Part shown: positions 1 to 6,115 of the stretch, one piece after another | Position numbering within the stretch: the stretch's first letter is position 1 | How the letters are laid out: the number at the start of each line of letters is the position of its first letter | Position numbers and translations under genes: made by a program | Assembly: GCA_024278285.1 (NCBI GenBank) | Contig: JAJRTM010000255.1 | Span: forward strand, 1 to 7,826 | Direction: 5' to 3' | Source: Planctomycetota bacterium | Lineage (GTDB): Bacteria > Planctomycetota > Planctomycetia > Planctomycetales > Planctomycetaceae | Length of the DNA stretch: 7,826 nt | The notes under the pieces: generated by a model | What the model was told of the DNA's origin: nothing | The model's database searches: none | What the model saw: the letters and a program-made list of their open reading frames with translations, nothing else

Positions 1-51
1 TCCCGCCGCCGCATCAACCTGGCAAGTGTGAAGGCTGACACGACGGCGGGA
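1..51. repeat. GC-rich inverted repeat with nested stem
   Basis: Bases 1-11 (TCCCGCCGCCG) and 41-51 (CGACGGCGGGA) are inverted copies with one mismatch. Between them GTGT (26-29) and ACAC (38-41) form a second short pairing. The stretch is clearly more GC-rich than the AT-rich HNH frame beside it. It could be an interspersed structured repeat, a terminator-like hairpin on either strand, or an element end. No T-run follows on either side within the window. Confidence 0.45.
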
Positions 52-675
52 CGAAGGGGACTCAGCAGCTCGAATGATGAAAAAGAAGCAAATCAAAATG
101 AGCTTAAAGTAACCTAAAATCTGTCCAACGATTGGGGTCCATACAAATAACTCATCAAATGTTAATAGAGTTGCTATTAATGACGACAGTTCGATCTCTG
201 CACTAATGATTGGGATGTTTTTTTTAGTGTAGTGGCTGGCTGTAGTAGCTGGATGATAAGACTTGGTGATTTGACTATCCTTAGCACCTAATTGGCGAAG
301 TATCTTCCACATTGCTTTTTCATTTGTCCCCTTAATCGATCGCGGTCGATTAGTTACAGGATCTTCTGTGACAATTTGAATACCATCCCGCGTCATGGCC
401 CCAAATTTATCTAAGGAGAGCCCTGGAACTTCTCCTGTAACTTCGATTTTATCCAGTTGGGTCTGGCGGGAATTTGGTAGTAGCGGCCCGAGCCGATTCA
501 TTAGCGGAGCATATGTATCTTTAAGAGTAGGAATGAGAATGCTTCCCCATTTTTCGTTGAAGCATGAACTCGTAACACGTTTTGACTCGATACGACCTCC
601 TAGCGATTTAGGGATGGTGTGTTCAACCTTTGTTGATGTATCGAGAGTGTCTCCAGTAAACAAGCAGGAATCCAT
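1..675 (-). CDS. HNH endonuclease-like protein, 3' end beyond the window
   Basis: A reading frame of 225 codons runs from the ATG at 675 down to base 1 without a stop, so the gene is partial. AAAGGA lies a few bases upstream of the ATG and supports this start. The N-terminus looks like an HNH_5-type nuclease domain: C4-L-F-T7, then E18-H19 inside VEHTIPKSLGGR (18-19 would hold the general-base His), then C38-F-N40 and W43-G44. The second Cys of the first zinc knuckle is Thr7, so zinc binding may be incomplete. A conserved-looking stretch PIISAEIELSSLIATLLTFDEL spans about 155-176. After residue 177 the character changes to a hydrophobic stretch (181-201) and then an Arg/Ser/Ala-rich tail from GC-rich DNA, which may be a frameshifted or foreign tail. 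The family is known for DNA cleavage in defence, homing or repair; the specific target here is unknown. It is transcribed away from the 920 gene. Confidence 0.72.
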   Translation of the reverse strand, partial: MDSCLFTGDTLDTSTKVEHTIPKSLGGRIESKRVTSSCFNEKWGSILIPTLKDTYAPLMNRLGPLLPNSRQTQLDKIEVTGEVPGLSLDKFGAMTRDGIQIVTEDPVTNRPRSIKGTNEKAMWKILRQLGAKDSQITKSYHPATTASHYTKKNIPIISAEIELSSLIATLLTFDELFVWTPIVGQILGYFKLILICFFFIIRAAESPSSRRRVSLHTCQVDAAAG

Positions 676-919
676 GATTATCCTTTCAAGCGATAGTGTA
701 ATTGACCTTAGACACATCGGTATTCTACAGTAAATGAGCTGTAGTTATTGGTAATGTCAATTTGAGCGTACTGTCTTCGATATCATGATTGCAAGGGATG
801 AAGACGCTCAATAAATTGCTACTTGCTTCAATGTTGAAGTTCCAAACTCTAGTGTATTTACACAATAACCCGGGTATTCAGTTCAGTGAAATCAATCTCT
901 GAACGATGGGAATACTCGA
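676..919. promoter_or_regulatory. Divergent intergenic region between the HNH gene and the 920 gene
   Basis: No ORF with coding character is seen here. On the HNH side a perfect 6-base inverted repeat CTACAG-N8-CTGTAG (725-744) lies downstream of a minus-strand TTGACA (760-755), with TAGAAT at 727-722; the spacing (27 bases) is too long for a standard promoter. On the other side are CTTCAA-TG-TTGAAG (826-839) and GTGTA-TT-TACAC (852-863), both operator-like. These are short repeats that chance could supply, so promoter and operator calls are tentative. Confidence 0.35.
871..918 (+). promoter_or_regulatory. Possible leader hairpin before the 920 gene
   Basis: CGGGTATTC (871-879) can pair with GAATACTCG (910-918), nine pairs including one G-U. 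Inside, GTTCAG (881-886) pairs perfectly with CTGAAC (899-904). The 3' arm ends one base before the ATG at 920 and overlaps the weak GGGA ribosome binding site (908-911). If transcribed, it could limit initiation. The CGGGTAT heptamer recurs before three other genes in the window, so a DNA-level promoter element is an alternative reading. Confidence 0.4.
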
Positions 920-1168
920 ATGCTAAAAGTGAATGTGGGGCTGAGTCGGAAAGTTTCTAAGGATTATAACAGCACTGGCTTCAGCCTGAATCTGGAAGGG
1001 GAAGTTTGTGTTCCGCTGGACGATCCGGAAATGGTCATTGAGAAGATCAAAGAACTTTATGATTTGGCTGAGGAATCTTTAGATCAACAGGTCGCACGCT
1101 ACGAGGAACACTCAGCAATTGCCAGTCGGGATGCTGTACCACCAAGTAGACCTGCTCCTGCTCCATAA
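920..1168 (+). CDS. N-terminal domain product of the interrupted gene
   Basis: Read strictly, translation from the ATG at 920 stops at 1166-1168 and yields 82 residues: the conserved N-terminal domain plus a Pro/Ala-rich end. A weak GGGA sits 8 bases upstream. It may be a stable product by itself if the N-terminal domain folds alone. The remainder to 1465 has no obvious start of its own. Its molecular function is not known to me. Confidence 0.5.
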   Translation: MLKVNVGLSRKVSKDYNSTGFSLNLEGEVCVPLDDPEMVIEKIKELYDLAEESLDQQVARYEEHSAIASRDAVPPSRPAPAP

Positions 1169-1465
1169 CGCTCAAGCGGGACTGGTCGAGCAACTCGAAG
1201 CAGTTCTCGACTTACTCAGCCAAGAGCTGGAAACGGTCATACTCGCGACAGCAATGGTGGAGACTTTTCAACAGCAACCAACAAACAAATTCAGTATCTG
1301 CTGACTCTAGGTAAACGGCTGGGACTGACTACTCCGCAGTTGGAACAACGAGTAGGGCAAATCGTTGGTCGAGAAGTTGGTTTGTATGACCTAGACAAGG
1401 ATGAAGCGGGCATCGTGCTTGATGAGCTAACAGCAGAGGGTAAAGCTAATACACCCCAGCGATGA
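920..1465 (+). pseudogene. Conserved two-domain protein interrupted by an in-frame TAA
   Basis: One frame carries an N-terminal domain (about residues 1-67, VNVGLSRKVSKDYNSTGFSLNLEGE, then a helical VIEKIKELYDLAEESLDQQV), a Pro/Ser/Arg/Gly-rich linker (about 68-118) and a C-terminal helical domain (about 119-177, starting ATNKQIQYLLTLGKR and ending in LYDLDKDEAGIVLDEL). The TAA at 1166-1168 is codon 83, inside the linker, and the frame is the same on both sides. There is no ATG, GTG or TTG between the stop and the second domain. I remember similar small proteins from planctomycetes and other bacteria; the second domain resembles the ATxxQ-type helical module found in phage and element DNA-handling proteins. 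A role with single-stranded DNA is inference. A recent nonsense mutation, a sequencing error or readthrough all fit. The end overlaps the next ORF by ATGA. Confidence 0.7.
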
Positions 1466-1647
1466 TCAACTTGATTCACATGGATTTGAAAATGACGTGG
1501 AACGAGCCATTTCGAATCAGATTTTTTCCGGTTGAAAATCCCATGAATTGTTCCATCTGTTCTTTCAGGCAACAGTGCAAAGAATGGAAACCGGAAAGAA
1601 CGGGAATTTCTGAAGCACCCAAGTTAACGGAATTGAATGGAGTCTGA
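1462..1647 (+). CDS. Small Cys-motif protein, possible remnant of a Cas4/RecB-like nuclease
   Basis: This 61-residue ORF starts at an ATG overlapping the preceding stop (ATGA, 1462-1465), which suggests translational coupling. It ends two bases before the next start. The middle carries FFPVENPMNCSICSFRQQC, a Cys-x2-Cys-x6-Cys pattern after an FP-x-NP turn. That pattern is typical of the C-terminal iron-sulfur or zinc cluster region of Cas4-like and RecB-like PD-(D/E)XK nucleases. No D...ExK core is present, and a TAA at 1441-1443 in the same frame rules out a longer N-terminus. It is therefore either the remains of a nuclease after an internal deletion or a free-standing small zinc-finger-like protein. 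The similarity is by eye only. Confidence 0.5.
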   Translation: MINLIHMDLKMTWNEPFRIRFFPVENPMNCSICSFRQQCKEWKPERTGISEAPKLTELNGV

Positions 1648-1649
1648 GC

Positions 1650-2423
1650 ATGCTGGTAGAACTTGGTAGCAAAGGTGGTTGTCTGTGTGAACCTGCCAAG
1701 AAGGGGGAGATTCGCTGCCCTTTGATCATACGCCCAACCAGTGAAGATGTTGTGACAGGTAATCTGTTTGGAACATTGAAAGTACTCAATCCTCGGTGGT
1801 GGTTGCCGGACTTTTTGAATGCTGCTCTGGGAACAGAACGCTTTCGAAGACAGGTTTTTCGGAATCTTCGTATCCAACTCTGGGAAAAACAGCGAACTTA
1901 TCCCCGAGAACACCTGAAATGGAAGGAAGGAAAAACAGAAGTGGATGTTGTTATCACCTGGGAGAATCCAGAGACAACAGTTTTTATCGAAATGAAATAT
2001 GGTTCGAATCTTTCTTCTCAAACCACACACAACAACGGATCAAATGGATTTCCCTCGGATCAACTGATTCGAAATGCCCGAATCGGACTGCGGGAGAATG
2101 GTTGGTTTCGCGAAGACTTGCTCTTTCATCATACCCCCAGAGACTTCGTGTTGATTTTAATGACACCCACAACAGGGAATCCATTGGTTACGAAGTATCG
2201 GGATGTCGATCAATTACGAAAAGCAATCCCCAACGGCGACCGGCTCCAAGAGCTTCCACGCACTCCCTTTATTGGAGAATTGGGATATCAGGGCATGATC
2301 GAACTACTCATACGCCAACGAAAATGGTTCTCAAAACCAGAGCAACGGCTCATCGATGAATTGAATAACTATCTAATATTCAAACTGACACAATTAGCTC
2401 AGTCGAATGGGCACGGGAATTGA
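1650..2423 (+). CDS. PD-(D/E)XK nuclease-superfamily protein of unknown role
   Basis: The protein has 257 residues, with GGAG 7 bases before the ATG, and follows the preceding ORF by 2 bases, so it is probably in the same operon. A candidate nuclease core is visible: E32 on the first helix (SEDVVTGNLFGTLK), D99 in KTEVDVVITW, then E114-M-K116 in VFIEMKYG. The spacing of D99 and E-x-K fits the PD-(D/E)XK fold. The rest (DQLIRNARIGLREN, then a strand FVLILMTP) fits the flanking alpha/beta elements. Members of the superfamily act in restriction, repair and recombination; the substrate cannot be read from this sequence. The gene faces the SEC-C gene with 32 bases between their stop codons and no convincing terminator. 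Confidence 0.7.
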   Translation: MLVELGSKGGCLCEPAKKGEIRCPLIIRPTSEDVVTGNLFGTLKVLNPRWWLPDFLNAALGTERFRRQVFRNLRIQLWEKQRTYPREHLKWKEGKTEVDVVITWENPETTVFIEMKYGSNLSSQTTHNNGSNGFPSDQLIRNARIGLRENGWFREDLLFHHTPRDFVLILMTPTTGNPLVTKYRDVDQLRKAIPNGDRLQELPRTPFIGELGYQGMIELLIRQRKWFSKPEQRLIDELNNYLIFKLTQLAQSNGHGN

Positions 2424-2455
2424 AAAGGACTGCCATGAATTGCAAATAGAACAAA

Positions 2456-3943
2456 TTATTGGGGCCGTCCGCAACACTTTTTGTATTTTATATCACTTCC
2501 ACACGGGCATCGTTCATTTCGCCTGATCTTACGATTTATGAGTTGTGGATTTATTTGTGGCTCTGGGTACTCATTACTTTGGATGTACGACCATTTAAGG
2601 TTTTCCTGGTTTTGAATTTTTAGTGTATTTTGCATTTCTTCTGTTTCAGCAATCATTTCTTTCGACCAGTTTTTTGGAGACTCGAACAAAACAATATCTT
2701 TTGAATTTTTCTTGGATTGATCTTTCTCCATGGCAATTCCAACAATCAATCTCAGTTTTCTCCTTTTGTATGCTACAACTTGGCAATAGTCACTGAGATA
2801 ATTTCTACGAAACAGACGATATGTTTCATGATCATCTTGAAATTCTGGGAATAGCCCAAACACATAGGCGGTATCAGGGTTCTCTTTGGAAACCATGAGT
2901 CGCCAGAGTATATTTTCTCGTTCTGTTTTAGATTTCTGAAGAGCTTCTCTAAGAGCCTCAGCAATCGTACGACGTCGGAATCGCGATTCTAGTGCCAATA
3001 CACGTAAAATCATTTCATGGTCATCCGTAGTGTAATCTGGATTTCCAAGAATCGTACCACCAAAAATATGACCGCAAAATTCGTTTATGAGGTCATCCCA
3101 CAAGTAGCTGATTTCGTCGGCTCTTTTCTTCCGGAGAAACTCCGGAGACTGACGTACGCTCATCCAGTTATCTTTTTGGACGACCAGCTGGTCGTACCCT
3201 GGTGGTAAAACAATGTCGTGTTGGTTTTTTTTATTAAGATTACTCAGGTATTCCCCCAGCAGATTTTCCTCTCCTTCCGCAAGGGACAGCTTGTTCGAGA
3301 GTATGTATTCTTCCTTCCAAGAAAGGTAATTGACGAGGTCGGTAATTGTGTCAAGCTCGCTAAGCATGATACTCAGCGTCACGTCATCAAATACATGCAC
3401 AAAACCTTTCTCAGGTTTGATGTTTCCAATATGAAAGGGGTCACAGTGATTAGAGCCATTGATGCTGGGTTTAAGCCATAAGCTACCGCTACCCTTAAGT
3501 TCTTTCCGGCATCGGGACTTTGCCCCTAAAGCGACAACAATTCGATGGACTCGAAGGTTTTCGGGGGCAGGCAAGCTAATTGGCAGTGGGTGCGTACATT
3601 GAGGATCTAAAAAGAATTTATCTGGAAATTTTCTAATCCATCTTTCAGCACCAAACACTTGATCGGCCGATTTATCGATAGCTTTGCGATACCATCTCGA
3701 CCAATCCAAATCTGCTTTTCCAGAATCAGTCATTTCACAGGACTTATCTGAGAAAATAATAACATCATTTCCACACACAACTAAGAGATCACAAAGTTCT
3801 TTACCATCTCCTCCGTTTTTACGTCCTTGGTCTCGAAATACATTGGGGTAACTCCATAATTTCAAGAAAGTGTTTTCACAAAGACCTGCCAAGTATTGTT
3901 CTGATGGAGTACTGCCTGTTGATTTGTTTAATTGATTTGCCAT
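2456..3943 (-). CDS. SEC-C motif protein with nuclease-like N-terminal domain
   Basis: The 495-residue product ends in a SEC-C zinc motif, RNERCPCGSDIKYKKCCG, with Cys479, Cys481, Cys490 and Cys491 in the CxCx8CC pattern. The N-terminal part carries GKELCDLLVV (D52), then a strand ending in FSDK (65-67), followed by DWSRWYRKAI and FGAERWIRKFP. This looks like a variant PD-(D/E)XK or NERD-type arrangement in which Asp52 and Lys67 are kept but a canonical E-x-K is not. The family is, as I recall, uncharacterised; SEC-C modules occur in SecA and in many proteins of defence or nucleic-acid function. No clear ribosome binding site precedes the ATG at 3943; a palindrome GAATTAATTC lies just upstream. 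The gene looks more AT-rich than the WYL gene, which suggests transfer. It is divergent from the 4191 gene. Confidence 0.72.
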   Translation of the reverse strand: MANQLNKSTGSTPSEQYLAGLCENTFLKLWSYPNVFRDQGRKNGGDGKELCDLLVVCGNDVIIFSDKSCEMTDSGKADLDWSRWYRKAIDKSADQVFGAERWIRKFPDKFFLDPQCTHPLPISLPAPENLRVHRIVVALGAKSRCRKELKGSGSLWLKPSINGSNHCDPFHIGNIKPEKGFVHVFDDVTLSIMLSELDTITDLVNYLSWKEEYILSNKLSLAEGEENLLGEYLSNLNKKNQHDIVLPPGYDQLVVQKDNWMSVRQSPEFLRKKRADEISYLWDDLINEFCGHIFGGTILGNPDYTTDDHEMILRVLALESRFRRRTIAEALREALQKSKTERENILWRLMVSKENPDTAYVFGLFPEFQDDHETYRLFRRNYLSDYCQVVAYKRRKLRLIVGIAMEKDQSKKNSKDIVLFESPKNWSKEMIAETEEMQNTLKIQNQENLKWSYIQSNEYPEPQINPQLINRKIRRNERCPCGSDIKYKKCCGRPQ

Positions 3944-4190
3944 TTGAATTAATTCGCGGTTGCAGAAGATTTGAACAGGTTTGATAAAGACAAGATGTAT
4001 TGGAGTAAGTTCGTATTATTTAATCACATGAGCAACGAATAAAGCCTCACGCACATCTCCACACATTAGAACTTCCAATATACATGATATTGTATTTCCC
4101 TGTGCCATGTGAACTCATTCCAGTGAAGTGTCTTCATTGCCTCGGGTATCAAGAGTGTAAGCAAATCTTTACCTAATAAGGAACAACACA
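3944..4190. promoter_or_regulatory. Divergent intergenic region between the SEC-C and 4191 genes
   Basis: No coding frame of interest is visible. It holds the palindrome GAATTAATTC at 3946-3955, next to the minus-strand start, and a perfect inverted repeat CAATAT-N5-ATATTG (4076-4092), which is operator-like. CGGGTAT occurs at 4143-4149, 42 bases before the ATG at 4191. GGTA (4145-4148) and AAGA (4151-4154) can pair with TCTTTACC (4166-4173) across a 2-base bulge, just before the AAGGA ribosome binding site at 4178-4182. Promoters for both genes must lie here, but I cannot place standard -35/-10 pairs with confidence. Confidence 0.4.
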
Positions 4191-4421
4191 ATGCCCAAGG
4201 CAAAACAACAACCTGTCCATGATGTTCGAATCGGAGCCGTTAAAGCAACCATTTGGGAAAACGAGACGACATCTGGTACTCGGCACAATGTCACTCTCAG
4301 CAGGCTTTACAAAGATGGCGAGGAATGGAAACAGACGGAATCTTTTGGACGGGATGATCTTCTTCTTGTTGCCAAGGTGGTGGATCAGGCGCATTCCTGG
4401 ATCTTTGAAAATGCGACATGA
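4191..4421 (+). CDS. Small conserved protein, possible nucleic-acid binding
   Basis: The 76-residue product starts at an ATG 8 bases after AAGGA (4178-4182). It has the pattern VRIGAVKATIWEN-x-TSGTRHNVTLSRLYKDGEEWKQTESFGRDDLLLVAKVVDQAHSWIFE, which I recognise as a widespread small hypothetical family in planctomycetes, cyanobacteria and actinobacteria. Alternating short strands followed by a C-terminal helix resemble small single-stranded nucleic-acid binding folds such as PC4, but this is inference from pattern, not a demonstrated function. In my memory such proteins are often found near relatives of the 920 gene, and the shared CGGGTAT leader supports a link. It appears monocistronic, with a hairpin shortly after the stop. 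Confidence 0.75.
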   Translation: MPKAKQQPVHDVRIGAVKATIWENETTSGTRHNVTLSRLYKDGEEWKQTESFGRDDLLLVAKVVDQAHSWIFENAT

Positions 4422-4434
4422 TTCTATCTGAGGT

Positions 4435-4452
4435 CTGACCCTGCTTGGTCAG
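4435..4452 (+). terminator. Weak hairpin after the 4191 gene
   Basis: CTGACC (4435-4440) and GGTCAG (4447-4452) form a perfect 6-base stem with a 6-base loop, 13 bases after the stop codon. No T-run follows (GAGGGGTG), so an intrinsic terminator of the standard kind is unlikely. It may be a 3'-end stabilising hairpin or an operator for the WYL gene downstream. It shares CTGACCC with the elements before both lipoprotein genes. Confidence 0.35.
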
Positions 4453-4548
4453 GAGGGGTGTTATTGTGGACTAAGCAAAGAGACATTTTTCCAGGAAGTT
4501 TGAAAGGTTGCTTGAGGAAACCCGAGCAGAATTCTAACGTGGATCATC

Positions 4549-5613
4549 ATGGCTAAGAAAAGTAAGAAGAAATCGTCAATCCCTCCAGGTCGCACGACAC
4601 CAATTCCCGGCCGACCGGATCGGGACCGGAGAGTTCGTCAGAATGCACGGATTGCAAGAGTTCTGGGAGTGCTGAACCTCATTCAGTCACGAGGACGGTG
4701 GAATGCTCAAGCGATTGCGGATGAACTGGAATGTTCAGAAAGAACGGTTTATCGAGACCTGGAAGTACTTGAGTTTTCTGGAGTCCCCTGGTTCTTCGAT
4801 AAAAACCAGCAATGCTATCGGGTTCGGCCAGATTTTCAATTTCCAATACTGATGCTGTCAGAAGATGAAGCTCTGGGACAAGCTGTCGCCACAGCAATCT
4901 CAAAAACTCCGGGGCTGAATGTAGGGTCCGGAGCCGGGCCAACATCCAGAAAACTGGCAGCTTCATCCAGCGAACAAGTTCAGCAAGTTTTTGCTGATGT
5001 GGGACGGTTGATCGATGTCTTCAATCTCAAACTAGCCGATCACAGCAAGCACCAGGAAATCATCAAAACGGCTCAGTTTGCTCTGTTTCAAGGTAAGCAA
5101 CTCACGGGAACGTATGAAAGTCCGTATGAAGAAAACCCTGTCAAACTAACCATTCATCCCTACCGGCTCTGCCTGATTAAACAGGCCTGGTACATCATCG
5201 GGCACATGGAAGGGGAGAAAAAACCCAAGACATTCCGTGTGGCTCGTTTCAAATCGCTCAGGAGTCTTGATACCTCCGCAGATGTTCCAGAGGATTTCGA
5301 CCTGCGTGATTATTTTGGTAATGCCTGGGCGGTGTATCGGGGAGAGCAGTCTTACGATGTGGGGCTGCGTTTCTTCTCTGATGCTGCCAAAGTTGTTCAG
5401 GAGACGACGTGGCATCACACGCAAAAAGTAAAATCTCACAAAGATGGCAGCGTCACGCTTAGTTTTCAAGTTGATGGACTCAGTGAAATCCTGCACTGGA
5501 TTCTCTCCTGGTCCGGACAAGCTAGAGTTCAACAACCGGACGAACTCAAAGAGCTTTACATCAAGACTTTGGAAGATGCCATCCAAATAAATTCACAAGT
5601 CGATCCCGACTGA
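4549..5613 (+). CDS. WYL-domain transcriptional regulator
   Basis: The 354-residue protein has a basic N-terminal tail (1-30), a helix-turn-helix of the DeoR/HTH_11 type (about 33-80, with QAIADELECSERTVYRDLEVLE), a WYL domain (about 165-245) with KQAWYIIGH (W214, Y215, I216) and FRVARF (229-234), and a C-terminal WCX-like domain (about 268-345). The family binds DNA as a dimer and the WYL fold is thought to sense a ligand, often a nucleic acid or nucleotide; many members control defence, DNA repair or CRISPR loci. The ligand and targets here are unknown. Only a weak TGGA precedes the ATG. The stop codon overlaps the start of the 31-base element in front of the first lipoprotein. It lies downstream of the nuclease-like genes and may regulate them. 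Confidence 0.88.
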   Translation: MAKKSKKKSSIPPGRTTPIPGRPDRDRRVRQNARIARVLGVLNLIQSRGRWNAQAIADELECSERTVYRDLEVLEFSGVPWFFDKNQQCYRVRPDFQFPILMLSEDEALGQAVATAISKTPGLNVGSGAGPTSRKLAASSSEQVQQVFADVGRLIDVFNLKLADHSKHQEIIKTAQFALFQGKQLTGTYESPYEENPVKLTIHPYRLCLIKQAWYIIGHMEGEKKPKTFRVARFKSLRSLDTSADVPEDFDLRDYFGNAWAVYRGEQSYDVGLRFFSDAAKVVQETTWHHTQKVKSHKDGSVTLSFQVDGLSEILHWILSWSGQARVQQPDELKELYIKTLEDAIQINSQVDPD

Positions 5614-5640
5614 CCCACCTTTGTCGCATCCTTCGGGTAT
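5610..5640 (+). repeat. 31-base direct repeat, copy 1
   Basis: It matches 6158-6188 at 26 of 31 positions: CTGACCC-x-CC-x-TTGTC-xxx-TCCTTCGGGTAT. The copy begins on the stop codon of the WYL gene and lies 47 bases before the ATG at 5687. TGACCC and CGGGTAT are separated by 17 bases, the spacing expected of a bipartite promoter, perhaps for an alternative sigma factor. Confidence 0.7.
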
Positions 5641-5678
5641 CAGTTATAGCAACTGAATTACCTCTTTATCCCGAAGGA
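5629..5678 (+). promoter_or_regulatory. Leader hairpin that can mask the ribosome binding site of the first lipoprotein
   Basis: TCCTTCGGG (5629-5637) is a perfect inverted copy of CCCGAAGGA (5670-5678), a 9-base stem. The 3' arm contains the whole GAAGGA ribosome binding site (5673-5678), 8 bases from the ATG. Inside the 32-base loop TCAGTT (5640-5645) pairs with AACTGA (5651-5656) around ATAGC. If transcription starts upstream of 5629, folding would hide the ribosome binding site, as in translational switches. If CGGGTAT is instead a promoter -10 element, the 5' arm would not be in the RNA. It does not match a riboswitch class that I know. Confidence 0.5.
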
Positions 5679-5686
5679 AAAACCAA

Positions 5687-6094
5687 ATGAACGCGACGAC
5701 TCTAATCCCCCTGGCTCTGTTTTCTCTTGTGCTCTCTGGCTGTAGTGCTGGATCTGCTGGCTCCGAGCAGGCTGCAAAATCTCACTTTCAAAGCGAGTTT
5801 AATAAGTGGATCGCTGGAGAAAGTAGCGAGGTGACCACAATGAACTACCGCATCAACGATCTGGTTGCCCCCATCGGTTACGACATACGCAGCATTGTTA
5901 CCGATGATCCTGATCCTCTTGCATTTGGGAGTTCAGGAGACCTCCCGGAAGACTGGAGGAACTGGCCAGCTTACAAGTTCAATGTCGCAATTGAATGGAA
6001 ATCGAAAGCAGGAACACCTCTGGAGAAAGTAACCACGTATAGCCTCACTTGGAATTCCGACGAAAAGAAGTGGTACGTCAATGAGCGATACTGA
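5687..6094 (+). CDS. Small lipoprotein of unknown function
   Basis: The 135-residue product has a lipoprotein signal peptide: a hydrophobic core at 5-16 and lipobox L16-S-G-C19, so Cys19 would be lipidated and the mature protein anchored on the outside of the cytoplasmic or outer membrane. The mature part has AKSHFQSEFNKWIAGE as a helix, then strands including YKFNVAIEWKSKAG and YSLTWNSDEKKWYVNERY, a helix-plus-sheet layout somewhat like small NTF2-like or cystatin-like folds. GAAGGA lies 8 bases upstream of the ATG. The next lipoprotein has a comparable layout and upstream element, so the two look like tandem paralogues. Function is unknown. Confidence 0.82.
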   Translation: MNATTLIPLALFSLVLSGCSAGSAGSEQAAKSHFQSEFNKWIAGESSEVTTMNYRINDLVAPIGYDIRSIVTDDPDPLAFGSSGDLPEDWRNWPAYKFNVAIEWKSKAGTPLEKVTTYSLTWNSDEKKWYVNERY

Positions 6095-6115
6095 TGAATG
6101 GCAAGACAATCTTAA

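Noticed and set aside
1..60. Integron attC site
   Set aside because: There is no GTTRRRY/RYYYAAC pair at the ends of the inverted repeat.
395..733. Plus-strand ORF of 112 codons
   Set aside because: It lies opposite the HNH frame, whose minus-strand translation has recognisable HNH motifs and a ribosome binding site; the plus-strand product has no family character.
1119..1304. Overlapping plus-strand ORF that might bridge the interrupted 920 gene by frameshift
   Set aside because: The conserved second domain continues in the original frame, so no frameshift is needed and this frame is a shadow.
1476..2030. Minus-strand ORF of 184 codons
   Set aside because: It is antisense to the 1462 and 1650 genes, which have coupled starts and motif content; this one looks like random translation.
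5629..5678. Glutamine (glnA) riboswitch, because of the CCGAAGGA ending
   Set aside because: The GACGGAAGTAGG core and the 5' CGTTCA-type segment are absent.
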